Below are positions 15,704 to 22,894 of a stretch of 64,000 bases of DNA, piece after piece. The position numbers and the translations under genes were made by a program. Origin of the DNA: Streptomyces sp. WMMC500 (lineage in GTDB: Bacteria; Actinomycetota; Actinomycetes; Streptomycetales; Streptomycetaceae); contig NZ_CP114905.1 in the NCBI RefSeq assembly GCF_027497195.1, positions 4,006,001 to 4,070,000 of the forward strand, in the 5' to 3' direction. The notes beneath the pieces were generated by a model. That model ran no database searches. It was given only the letters and a program-made list of their open reading frames with translations, and was not told the DNA's origin. Every line of letters begins with the position of its first letter. Position 1 is the stretch's first letter.

Positions 15704-18649
15704 ATGGCAGCACGGCTTTCGAACCGCACCCGGCGCAGAGCACCGGTCCCCCGGTGGCGCGCCCTGTGCGCGGCGCTCGTCCTGGCGCTGGCCGCCGGCC
15801 TCCTTGCCGCCCCCGCCGCCCAGGGCGAGGTCCGGCACCCGCGGCAGGAGTGGCTGCGCGACTCCACCGCGGGGCTCTTCCTGCACTGGGGCATGTTCAC
15901 CGCGCCCAGGCACCTGGACTGCGCGGAGTGGGAGCGCGACGTCACCGAGGGCGGCTGGAGCGCCGACTACTGGGTGGACGAGGCGAAGAAGCTCGGCGCC
16001 TCCTATATCGTGCTGGCGACCTTCCACAGCCGGCTGGGCTACGCCCGTCCCTGGCCCTCACAGATACCCGGAAGCTGCGCCACCGAGCGCGACCTACTCG
16101 GCGAGCTGGTCGAGGCCGGCAAGGAGCAGGACGTCAAGATCATCATGTATATGACCGACGACCCGCAGTGGCACAACGAACAGGGCGTCGAGACCCTCGA
16201 CTCGGCCGCCTACTCGGCCCACAGGGGCGAGGACGTCGACCTGACCACCCGCCGCGGCTTCGGCATGTACAGCTACGACCTGTTCTTCGAGCTGATGGAG
16301 AACTACCCGGATCTGTCGGGCTTCTGGATCGACAACGACAACGAGTACTGGGAGGAGAACGACCTCTACGAGCAGATCCGCGAGCGCCGGCCGGACTGGC
16401 TGCTGAGCAACAACAACGAGGACACGCCGATCATGGACACGGTCAGCAACGAGCAGAAGACCGGCATGACGCCCTCGTACGACTACCCGGCGGCCGTCAC
16501 CGTGCCCATGCCCCGGCTGACCGAGGCCGACTACAAGCTGCCGACCACCGGCGACTGGTGGTACGACGGCGGCGACCACGAGGTCGACTACCGGTTGAAC
16601 ACCGGCCGCTACGTCACCAACGCCGGCTCCTCCATCAAGTCGCTGATGGCCGAGACGCCGATGGTGAACGGGAAGATGCCTGCCCAGCAGGAGGAGTTCA
16701 ACGACTTCATGGGCCGGTGGGTCGAGCCCGTCCGGGAGTCGGTGTATGGCGTCGAGGGCGGCGGCTACATGCACGGCGGCATGCAGCCGGGCTTCTGGAA
16801 CGACGGCGCCCACGGCGTGGTCACCGTCGGCCGCGGTGAGGACGGCGACCGCGCCCAGTACGTCCACGTGGTGACCCGGCCCCGCACCGACACCGTCCGG
16901 CTGCGCGACATCGGCTACACCGTCACGGGCGTGACCGACGTGCGCACGGGCGAAGAGATGCGCTTCAGCCAGTCCGGCGGCCACCTGTCGATCCTGGACA
17001 TCCGCGACTGGGACCCGTACGACACCGTCTTCAAGGTCACCACCGACGGCCGCCGGCCCTTCTACGACGCCTCCGGAGTCGCCGCCACCGCCTCGTCCGC
17101 GCGGGCGGGCCACCCGGCCGCCGACCTCGCCGACGGCGACTTCGAGACGTACTGGGACAGCGACGCCGAGCTGCCCGTCTCCGTCACGCTGGACCTCGGC
17201 GCGCGCAAGCGCGCCACCTCGCTGGCGGTGAACCAGCGCGAGTGGTCCCCGACGCACGCCCGGTCCACTTTCGGCCGCCCCGAGGACTCCGCGCGCATCA
17301 AGGACTACCGCGTCTACGCCAGCGCCGACGGCAAGCGCTGGAAGGAGGTGCGCGCCGGCGCGATGCGCAGCGCCCGCGGGGTGCAGTCCATCGACATCGG
17401 CGACCAGCACGCCCGCTACCTGAAGCTGGAGGTGCGCAGCCTGTGGGGCGGCCCGCAGGCGCCGCAGTTCCACAACCAGTTGCGCATCGACGAGATCCAG
17501 GTCGCCTACGGCCGGCCCCGGCCCACCGGCACCCCGCTGCCGCTGGAGGCGGAGGCGCGGGACAACCGGCTGCGCGGCGGAGCGCGCGTCGTCGACTGCG
17601 GCGCCTGCTCCGGCGGCCACCGGGTCGTGGGCCTCGGTGGAGGGGCACGCAGCTCCGTGACCTACCGCGACGTCGAGGTCCCCGAGGACGGCGACTACCG
17701 CCTCCAGCTCGACCACGCCGCGCAGGCCGCCACCTCGCTTTCGGTGAGCGTCAACGGTGCGGCGCCGGTGGAGGTCCCGGTCGCCGGCAGCAATGCGGAG
17801 GTGCCGGAGAGCACCGCGGTCTCCGTGCCGCTGAAGGGCGGCGCCAACACGGTGAAGGTCTTCAGCACCGCCCGCTCGGGACCCGGCCTGGACCGGATCG
17901 CGGTCGCGCCGCTGCCCCCGGCCTCGTACACGCCGCAGACGAGGCTGACGGTGGAGCCCCACGGCCTGCAGTGGGTCGGGCCCGGGCAGCGCTCCATGAC
18001 GGTGACCGCACAGCTCCGGCTCGACGACGACGAGCAGCTCGACGGCGTCGTCCTCGCCCCGCGGCTGCCGGACGGCTGGACCGCGGACGGCGGCCCCGCG
18101 ACGGCCCGCTCGCTCCGCCTCGGCGAGAGGCTTGAGGCGAGTTGGACCGTGACCTCCCCGCCCGGCCAGGACGTCGGCCCGACCGACATCCCGGTCACGG
18201 CGGACTTCGAGGTGCTGGCCCGTGAGAAGAGCGTGTCGGACGAGGTGGCGGTGCGGCCGCTGCCCGCGGACCGGGTCTGGGCGCGCGAGGCCGAGGACTC
18301 GGCCAACGACCTCGGCAGCACCGGCATCACCGGCTGCGGGCCCTGCTCCGGCGACGAGAAGGTCCGCAACATCGGCGGCAGCCCCGAGGCCGCGGTGACC
18401 TTCCCCGACGTCACCGTGGACGAGGGCGGCGAGCGCACGCTGTACCTCGACTACACGGTCAACGGCACGCGCTCGTTCCACGTCTCCGTCAACGGCGGCC
18501 CGCCGGTGGAGGCGACGGTGACGGACGTCGGCAACAACACGCCGCGTACGACGTCGGTGCCGGTAACGCTCAAACCGGGCACCAACACGATCAAGGTCTC
18601 CAACGACGCGGAGTCCGCGCCCGACCTCGACCGGCTCTCCCTCGGCTAG
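15704..18649 (+). CDS. Secreted GH29-like alpha-L-fucosidase with discoidin, NEW3 and CBM35-type domains
   Basis: A 981-residue extracellular multidomain enzyme. The signal (RALCAALVLALAAGLLAAPA) is followed by a GH29-like barrel beginning STAGLFLHWGMFTAPRH. The barrel contains LGASYIVLATFHSRLG, DVKIIMYMTDDPQW and LSGFWIDNDNEYWEEN, the last at the place of the family nucleophile Asp. After about residue 450 come an F5/8-type discoidin domain (ADLADGDFETYWDSDAELPV), a CBM6/35-like domain (ARVVDCGACSGGHRVVGLGG), a NEW3 domain, and a second CBM35-like domain (STGITGCGPCSGDEKVRNIG). The two carbohydrate-binding units share the pattern GxxxCGxCSG. Start is ATG 15704 with AGGAG eight bases upstream. 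It likely trims fucose or a related sugar; exact specificity is uncertain because the barrel is divergent. Confidence 0.8.
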   Translation: MAARLSNRTRRRAPVPRWRALCAALVLALAAGLLAAPAAQGEVRHPRQEWLRDSTAGLFLHWGMFTAPRHLDCAEWERDVTEGGWSADYWVDEAKKLGASYIVLATFHSRLGYARPWPSQIPGSCATERDLLGELVEAGKEQDVKIIMYMTDDPQWHNEQGVETLDSAAYSAHRGEDVDLTTRRGFGMYSYDLFFELMENYPDLSGFWIDNDNEYWEENDLYEQIRERRPDWLLSNNNEDTPIMDTVSNEQKTGMTPSYDYPAAVTVPMPRLTEADYKLPTTGDWWYDGGDHEVDYRLNTGRYVTNAGSSIKSLMAETPMVNGKMPAQQEEFNDFMGRWVEPVRESVYGVEGGGYMHGGMQPGFWNDGAHGVVTVGRGEDGDRAQYVHVVTRPRTDTVRLRDIGYTVTGVTDVRTGEEMRFSQSGGHLSILDIRDWDPYDTVFKVTTDGRRPFYDASGVAATASSARAGHPAADLADGDFETYWDSDAELPVSVTLDLGARKRATSLAVNQREWSPTHARSTFGRPEDSARIKDYRVYASADGKRWKEVRAGAMRSARGVQSIDIGDQHARYLKLEVRSLWGGPQAPQFHNQLRIDEIQVAYGRPRPTGTPLPLEAEARDNRLRGGARVVDCGACSGGHRVVGLGGGARSSVTYRDVEVPEDGDYRLQLDHAAQAATSLSVSVNGAAPVEVPVAGSNAEVPESTAVSVPLKGGANTVKVFSTARSGPGLDRIAVAPLPPASYTPQTRLTVEPHGLQWVGPGQRSMTVTAQLRLDDDEQLDGVVLAPRLPDGWTADGGPATARSLRLGERLEASWTVTSPPGQDVGPTDIPVTADFEVLAREKSVSDEVAVRPLPADRVWAREAEDSANDLGSTGITGCGPCSGDEKVRNIGGSPEAAVTFPDVTVDEGGERTLYLDYTVNGTRSFHVSVNGGPPVEATVTDVGNNTPRTTSVPVTLKPGTNTIKVSNDAESAPDLDRLSLG

Positions 18650-18684
18650 CCGCGGCTTGCCGGCCGCTTCGCGAACGCGCCGGA

Positions 18685-18729
18685 CGTACAAGGGCCGACC
18701 GCCTCGGCGAAGCAGTCGGCCCTTGTACG
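18685..18729. terminator. Hairpin terminator after GH29 gene
   Basis: Perfect 15-base arms at 18685-18699 (CGTACAAGGGCCGAC) and 18715-18729 enclose a 15-base loop. It stands 36 bases after the GH29 stop and 12 bases from the tRNA-Glu 3' end, so it can stop transcripts from both directions. Confidence 0.85.
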
Positions 18730-18740
18730 GAACCTGTACG

Positions 18741-18813
18741 TGCCCCCAACGGGATTCGAACCCGTGCTACCGCCTTGAAAGGGCGGCGTCCTGGGCCACT
18801 AGACGATGAGGGC
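18741..18813 (-). tRNA. tRNA-Glu (anticodon TTC)
   Basis: A full 73-base cloverleaf read leftward. The acceptor stem GCCCTCA pairs with TGGGGGC, plus discriminator A. The anticodon arm CCGCC-CTTTCAA-GGCGG carries TTC, and the T arm is ACGGG-TTCGAAT-CCCGT. CCA is not encoded. It is the intact copy; a truncated copy lies at 22734-22798. Confidence 0.95.
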
Positions 18814-18827
18814 CGACGGCCCGCCGG
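18749..18827. repeat. 79-base direct repeat, left copy (tRNA-Glu and flank)
   Basis: Identical, base for base, to 22734-22812. It covers the T, anticodon and D arms of tRNA-Glu and 14 bases beyond its 5' end. Downstream the two copies stay alignable but diverge, with substitutions and indels, through the gap and into the 3' part of gntP. It marks the left boundary of the 4-kb island. Confidence 0.9.
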
Positions 18828-18975
18828 GGCGCTGGCTGAACGGCGCTCGGGGGCTCCAGCAGGATATGGGATGGCGGGGGAGATCGCCAAAACGATTCCT
18901 TCCGGAGCCCTCCGCGCGCACCCGGCGGGCCGTGGGGAGGGGGTGAGGGACGGGTGAGGGGACGAGCGGGGCCCG

Positions 18976-19287
18976 TCAGGCGATGACGAAGAGGAGTGAG
19001 GCCAGGCCGAAGGCCGAGAGGCCGATCGTCGTCTCCCTCACCGTCCACGTCTTCAGCGTCGTCTTCACGTCCATGTTGAAGAACCTCCCCACCAGCCAGA
19101 ACCCCGAGTCGTTCACATGGCTGGCCGTGACCGACCCCGCCGCCGTGGCCAGCACGATCGCGGCGAGTTGCACCGCGTTGCAGTCCGCGTCCATCACGAC
19201 CGGCTGGATCAGCCCCGCGGCCGTCGTCAGGGCGACGGTGGCCGGGCCCTGGGCGACGCGGAGAGCGGTGGCGACGACGTACGCGAC
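18976..19287 (-). pseudogene. C-terminal fragment of gluconate permease gntP
   Basis: About 104 codons reading VAYVVATALRVAQGPATVAL to the end ASLLFVIA. It aligns without gaps to the last quarter of the intact GntP at 22895-24301, with scattered substitutions (for example ADCNAVQ for ADYNAVQ and VRETTIG for VMETTIG). The homology stops abruptly near 19287; upstream codons are unrelated. It sits at the same distance from tRNA-Glu as the intact gene does from the truncated tRNA copy. It is therefore the left half of a duplicated or recombined tRNA-gntP segment. It lacks most membrane helices and is not functional. Confidence 0.85.
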
Positions 19288-19391
19288 GCCGCCGCCTTGA
19301 TGTCGCCCCTTGCCAGAGGAACACCCGCAGGTAGTCGACGCTTTCCGGTGATGGCGCGTCCATCTGCGCGGCGTCCGGTCGGCCCGCCACA

Positions 19392-20155
19392 ATCGAGCGC
19401 GGCAGTGCCGTGCGCCTTCCCTTCTCAGATCATGAGATGGACGCCGTCGTTACCGACCCCCCTACGACGACGTGATCGACTACAGCGACTCCAGTGACAT
19501 CTTCTGTGTCTGGGCCAAGCGCGCGTTGATGACCGCCGATCGAGCCCTGTCGCTGTCGATACACCCGGCGGGGGTGCAGGAAAAGGACGAGGAAGTCATC
19601 ATCAAGCGCGGAGGAGCACCGGCGCGTGATCACCGTGACAAGAAGCATTACGCCACCATGATCGGCCGTGCCTACGCCGAGATGGCCCGTGTCGTCGACG
19701 ACGACGGCGTGGTGACGATCGTCTTCGGCCACGGTGACCCTGAGGTGTGACACCGGATGCTCAAAGCACTGTCGGAGGCGGAGCTGGTCCTCACCGGGTC
19801 TTGGCCGGCGAAGACGGAGTCCGGTGGTGGCAGCGCAGGCTCCGCCAACATCGTCACCACGCTGACGATGTCCTGCCGACGGGCTCCCGAAGACCGCCCC
19901 GAGGGGCGGATGGCCCAGGTGGAGAACCAGATCAAGGCGCAGATCCGAGAACGCATGAATCTGTGGAACGCATCCGGCCTGGCGATCACGGACATGCTGA
20001 TGGCCTCGGCGGGGCCCGCTATGGAAGTGGCTGGGACGTACAGCAAGATCACGACCAGCATGGCCGAGGAGGTCGAACTGGACCGCTTCCTGGTGACCGC
20101 GCGGCGCGCCGTCCGCGAAATCTCAGCAATTCCCAAACTGCGACTGGAGGACTAA
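19392..20155 (+). pseudogene. Decayed DUF1156-type adenine-specific DNA methylase (C-terminal half)
   Basis: The frame from about 19392 reads SAVRLPFSDHEMDAVVTDPP, the catalytic (D/N)PPY loop region of a DNA adenine methylase. A run of six C at 19457-19462, where seven are needed, shifts the frame. From 19463 it continues YDDVIDYSDSSDIFCVWAKR and on to VTIVFGHGDPEV. Here the Trp expected in GDPEVWHRML is a TGA stop (19748-19750), after which the same frame resumes with HRMLKALSEAELVLTGSWPA and NIVTTLTMSCRRAPEDRPEG to a stop at 20155. These blocks match the DUF1156-containing methylases found in anti-phage gene clusters. The N-terminal part is missing. One indel and one nonsense change make it inactive, unless the indel is a sequencing error. 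Confidence 0.75.
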
Positions 20156-20320
20156 CACGGATCCTGCTGCTAGAGTGCTCAACGCCCCCCGCGAACTCGC
20201 CGGTCGATTGCGGAAAGTGAGCCTCCGCATTCGTTCGGAATTGCAGATTCCGCCCGCTCACCGGGGCTTTTCAGCCGTACCTGCAAAGCCTGGCCGCGGC
20301 TGCCCCGGGCCGCGAAGCTT

Positions 20321-20342
20321 GTCGATGAACCCGTTCATCGAC
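20321..20342. promoter_or_regulatory. Operator-like inverted repeat before small secreted gene
   Basis: GTCGATGAAC at 20321-20330 and GTTCATCGAC at 20333-20342 are perfect 10-base complements with a 2-base centre. It ends 18 bases before the ATG at 20361. The rest of the gap 20156-20360 shows no gene. Confidence 0.5.
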
Positions 20343-20360
20343 CAAACGGGGAGACAGACC

Positions 20361-20635
20361 ATGGCTGCACGCAAGGCGGGCGCCGCGCTCACCGCGTTAA
20401 TCATGCTCTCGGTCGGCCGCACGCTGACCGGCACCACCACCGCGAAGGCCGCAAAAAACTGCTACGACGGCTTTAAGAGCCCAACCAAGGCCGGGGGTCG
20501 CTCCTACTACCCGACCAACCGGGACGCGTACTGCCAGAGCAGATGGAAGATCATGCCCAAGGACAAGTGGAGGTCATCGCCACGAACGTCAAGGATGGCA
20601 CCAAGTTCCGGTTCAGATTCAAGGGAGCACCATAG
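20361..20635 (+). pseudogene. Small secreted protein with a frameshift
   Basis: Starts MAARKAGAALTALIMLSVGR, a Sec-type signal, then KNCYDGFKSPTKAGGRSYYP and RDAYCQSRWKIMPKDK. At 20565-20568 the frame changes. Reading from GTG 20567 in the next frame gives VEVIATNVKDGTKFRFRFKG and AP to a TAG at 20633-20635, which looks like a natural beta-strand ending. In the original frame the protein would instead run into low-quality sequence. The single missing base makes this a likely pseudogene or a sequencing error. The intact product would be about 90 residues with two cysteines. A rare TTA leucine codon lies at 20397-20399, in the signal sequence. I do not recognise the family. Confidence 0.55.
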
Positions 20636-20864
20636 CCCGCGGCATCTGAGCCGCCTGAGCCCACCCACGTCCGGAACTCCGGCGGGGGCCGGCCGGCGGC
20701 GTGCGGTGGAGCGCGAACGCAGTGGACACGATCGGTGATCCGAACCGAAAACCTCAGAAGACCCTTCGTGGGTGGCCCTCCCATGACACCGATCACATTG
20801 ATCTAGTGGACACGTGCCTTGCCACTTCCTCAAGTCCAGTTCCTCAAAGAAAGGGATGCACACT

Positions 20865-22433
20865 ATGACGACCTCCGGACGTTCACCAATCTCAGGTTTC
20901 GCACCGCGGCGAAGATCACTTCTGCTCGGTGGGACCGGTGGTGCCGCGGCGCTGGCTCTGGGGTTAGGCGGCAGGGCTGCCGCCGGCCAGCGCGACGAGC
21001 CGCTCCAGGTCGATTTCGACCTCGAGAACGGCAACTACATCGAGTTCACCCGGCCCGCCGATGAGGCGGACGCCGCGAATGACGCCTTAGCGAATTTTTT
21101 CGGCCCCATGGACGTGACCGTGATCCTATGGGTCGCCCAGCACATCCTGTTCTCGTGGTTCGACGCGTTGGCGCCTTACCACCCGACCGCGGTAGGCGTG
21201 CATTCCCGGATCGGCCGCCGTCCCTCCAGCGAGTCTGCCACCAACGGGAATATGAACATCGCCTGCATTTACGCACAGCAGCAGGTGCTGAAGAGCCTGC
21301 TGCCGACGCGGGCGCAGGACGTCCGGGATCTGATGACCGCGCTCGGTTTGGATCCCGACGACGAGTCGGAGAACCCGACCAGCCCGGTCGGCATCGGCAA
21401 CATCGCCGGCAAGGCCGTCGTCAGGGCCCGCGAGCGGGACGGCATGAACTTCCTCGGTGACGAGGGCCGCACGTACAATGGTCAGCCCTTTGAGGACTAC
21501 ACCGGCTACCGGCCCGTGAACACCTCCTACAACCTCGTCAACCCCTCGCGCTGGCAGCCGGCGTCGGGCCCGCACGCCGGCCGCCGCGTCGGCGGAGGGC
21601 ATGGTGACGTAGGCGTATTCGTCGACCAGCGGTTCATCACCCCGCAGCTGCGGCTGGTCAAGCCCTACAGCTTCGACGACCCGAGCCGGTTCCATGTCCC
21701 CCCGCCCGAGCACATCGACCACACCAGGCCCCGCGATTTCAAGCGCTCGGTGGACGAAGTCCTGAAGGCGTCGGCTGCGCTCACGGACAAGCAGAAGATG
21801 TTCGCGGAGGTCATGGACAACAAGTTGTGGGGCCTCGGCTACTCGTCGGTGGTCATAGCTCGGAACCACAGCGCCGAGCTGGACATGCACGGCTGGCTTC
21901 ACATCACGCTCACGCACACCTTGGCGACGTTCGATGCGCTGATGCCCGTCTGGGACCAGAAGGTCAAGTACGACTCCGCGCGGCCGTTCAGCGCGGTCCG
22001 GCACGTGTACGGCAGCACCCCGGTGACCGCCTGGGGCGGAGTCGGCAAGGGGACGGTCAACGACATCCCCGCCGATGAGTGGTCCAGCTATCTGCCCGTG
22101 GGGAACCATGCGGAGTACCCGTCCGGCTCCACGACGCTCTGCGCCGCCGCGGCGCAGGCATCACGGCGCTTCTTCGACTCCGACACCCTGGACTGGCGGT
22201 TCACCGTGCCTGCCGGCTCGGGGCTGACAGAGCCGGGGATCGCCCCCGCCAACGACGTCGAGCTGCACTTTCCCACCTGGACGGACTACGTGAAGATCTG
22301 TGGTGCGAGCCGGGTATGGGCCGGGGTGCACTTCAAGAAGACGATCGAGCGGTCCATCGCATTCGGTGAGCAGTTCGGCGACCTGGCCTACGAATTCGTG
22401 CAGCGCCACATCAACGGCGACGTCAGGGACTGA
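20865..22433 (+). CDS. Tat-exported vanadium-haloperoxidase-like (PAP2-fold) protein
   Basis: A 522-residue protein with a twin-arginine signal (FAPRRRSLLLGGTGGAAALA). The C-terminal half has the vanadate/phosphate-binding signature of vanadium haloperoxidases and PAP2 phosphatases. KVKYDSARP gives K-x6-RP, YPSGSTTLCAA occupies the PSGH position, and SRVWAGVHFKKT gives R-x3-G-x-H. The PSGH histidine, the acid-base group in haloperoxidases, is replaced by Ser, so classical halogen oxidation is doubtful. A second phosphatase-like or altered chemistry is possible. Start is ATG 20865 after AAAGGGA; upstream ATGs at 20856 and 20814 are alternatives. A rare TTA codon lies at 21087-21089, suggesting bldA control. 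It sits inside the tRNA-Glu island and ends in front of a strong hairpin. Confidence 0.8.
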   Translation: MTTSGRSPISGFAPRRRSLLLGGTGGAAALALGLGGRAAAGQRDEPLQVDFDLENGNYIEFTRPADEADAANDALANFFGPMDVTVILWVAQHILFSWFDALAPYHPTAVGVHSRIGRRPSSESATNGNMNIACIYAQQQVLKSLLPTRAQDVRDLMTALGLDPDDESENPTSPVGIGNIAGKAVVRARERDGMNFLGDEGRTYNGQPFEDYTGYRPVNTSYNLVNPSRWQPASGPHAGRRVGGGHGDVGVFVDQRFITPQLRLVKPYSFDDPSRFHVPPPEHIDHTRPRDFKRSVDEVLKASAALTDKQKMFAEVMDNKLWGLGYSSVVIARNHSAELDMHGWLHITLTHTLATFDALMPVWDQKVKYDSARPFSAVRHVYGSTPVTAWGGVGKGTVNDIPADEWSSYLPVGNHAEYPSGSTTLCAAAAQASRRFFDSDTLDWRFTVPAGSGLTEPGIAPANDVELHFPTWTDYVKICGASRVWAGVHFKKTIERSIAFGEQFGDLAYEFVQRHINGDVRD

Positions 22434-22439
22434 TCCCGC

Positions 22440-22478
22440 CGCCGCGGCGGCGGGGTGACTGACCCCGCCGCCGCGGCG
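22440..22478 (+). terminator. Hairpin terminator after haloperoxidase-like gene
   Basis: Perfect 17-base arms at 22440-22456 and 22462-22478 with loop GACTG, six bases after the stop codon. The arms are entirely G/C apart from one A-T pair. Confidence 0.8.
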
Positions 22479-22553
22479 CCGGCCGCTTGAGGGCCTTCGA
22501 CAGGTACGGGCGCCTGGCGGCCATGGCGGCGAGGAAGGTGTTTTGGTTTCTGA

Positions 22554-22733
22554 GTGTGGTCGCCCGAGCCCGCCCACGAGGCTCTGGTGGACCTGGAGGC
22601 CTTCGTGCTGGCCCAGCAGGTCGCCGAGCGCCGGGCGCGCTCGCGCACCGCCGCCGGCGCCAACCGGCACCCCGCCACCCGCCGCAGTTACCCGCTGCGC
22701 AGCTACCTCTTCCACGCCGGCTGCGGACGCCGC
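22554..22733 (+). pseudogene. Serine-recombinase (site-specific integrase) fragment
   Basis: About 60 codons reading WSPEPAHEALVDLEAFVLAQ, then QVAERRARSRTAAGANRHPA and RRSYPLRSYLFHAGCGRR. This is the hinge between the recombinase domain and the zinc beta-ribbon of large serine recombinases, including the first CxxC-type region. The catalytic N-terminus and the C-terminal half are absent. The frame is cut exactly where the truncated tRNA-Glu copy begins (22734), so the deletion or recombination that made the island border went through this gene. It is the only trace of an integration enzyme in the island. Confidence 0.7.
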
Positions 22734-22798
22734 ACGGGATTCGAACCCGTGCTACCGCCTTGAAAGGGCGGCGTCCTGGGCCACTAGACGATGAGGGC
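22734..22798 (-). pseudogene. Truncated tRNA-Glu copy lacking the 3' acceptor strand
   Basis: Identical to the intact tRNA-Glu through the D, anticodon and T arms. The expected TGGGGGCA at the 3' side is replaced by unrelated sequence (GCGGCGT), so the acceptor stem cannot form. The 79-base identity to the left copy spans 22734-22812. It marks the right boundary of the island and sits beside the intact gntP. Confidence 0.9.
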
Positions 22799-22894
22799 CG
22801 ACGGCCCGCCGGAGCGCTGGTGATCGGCGTTCGGGGACCCCAGCAGGATATGGGGTGGCGGGGGGATCGCTAAAACGATTCCTTCCGGGGGCGG

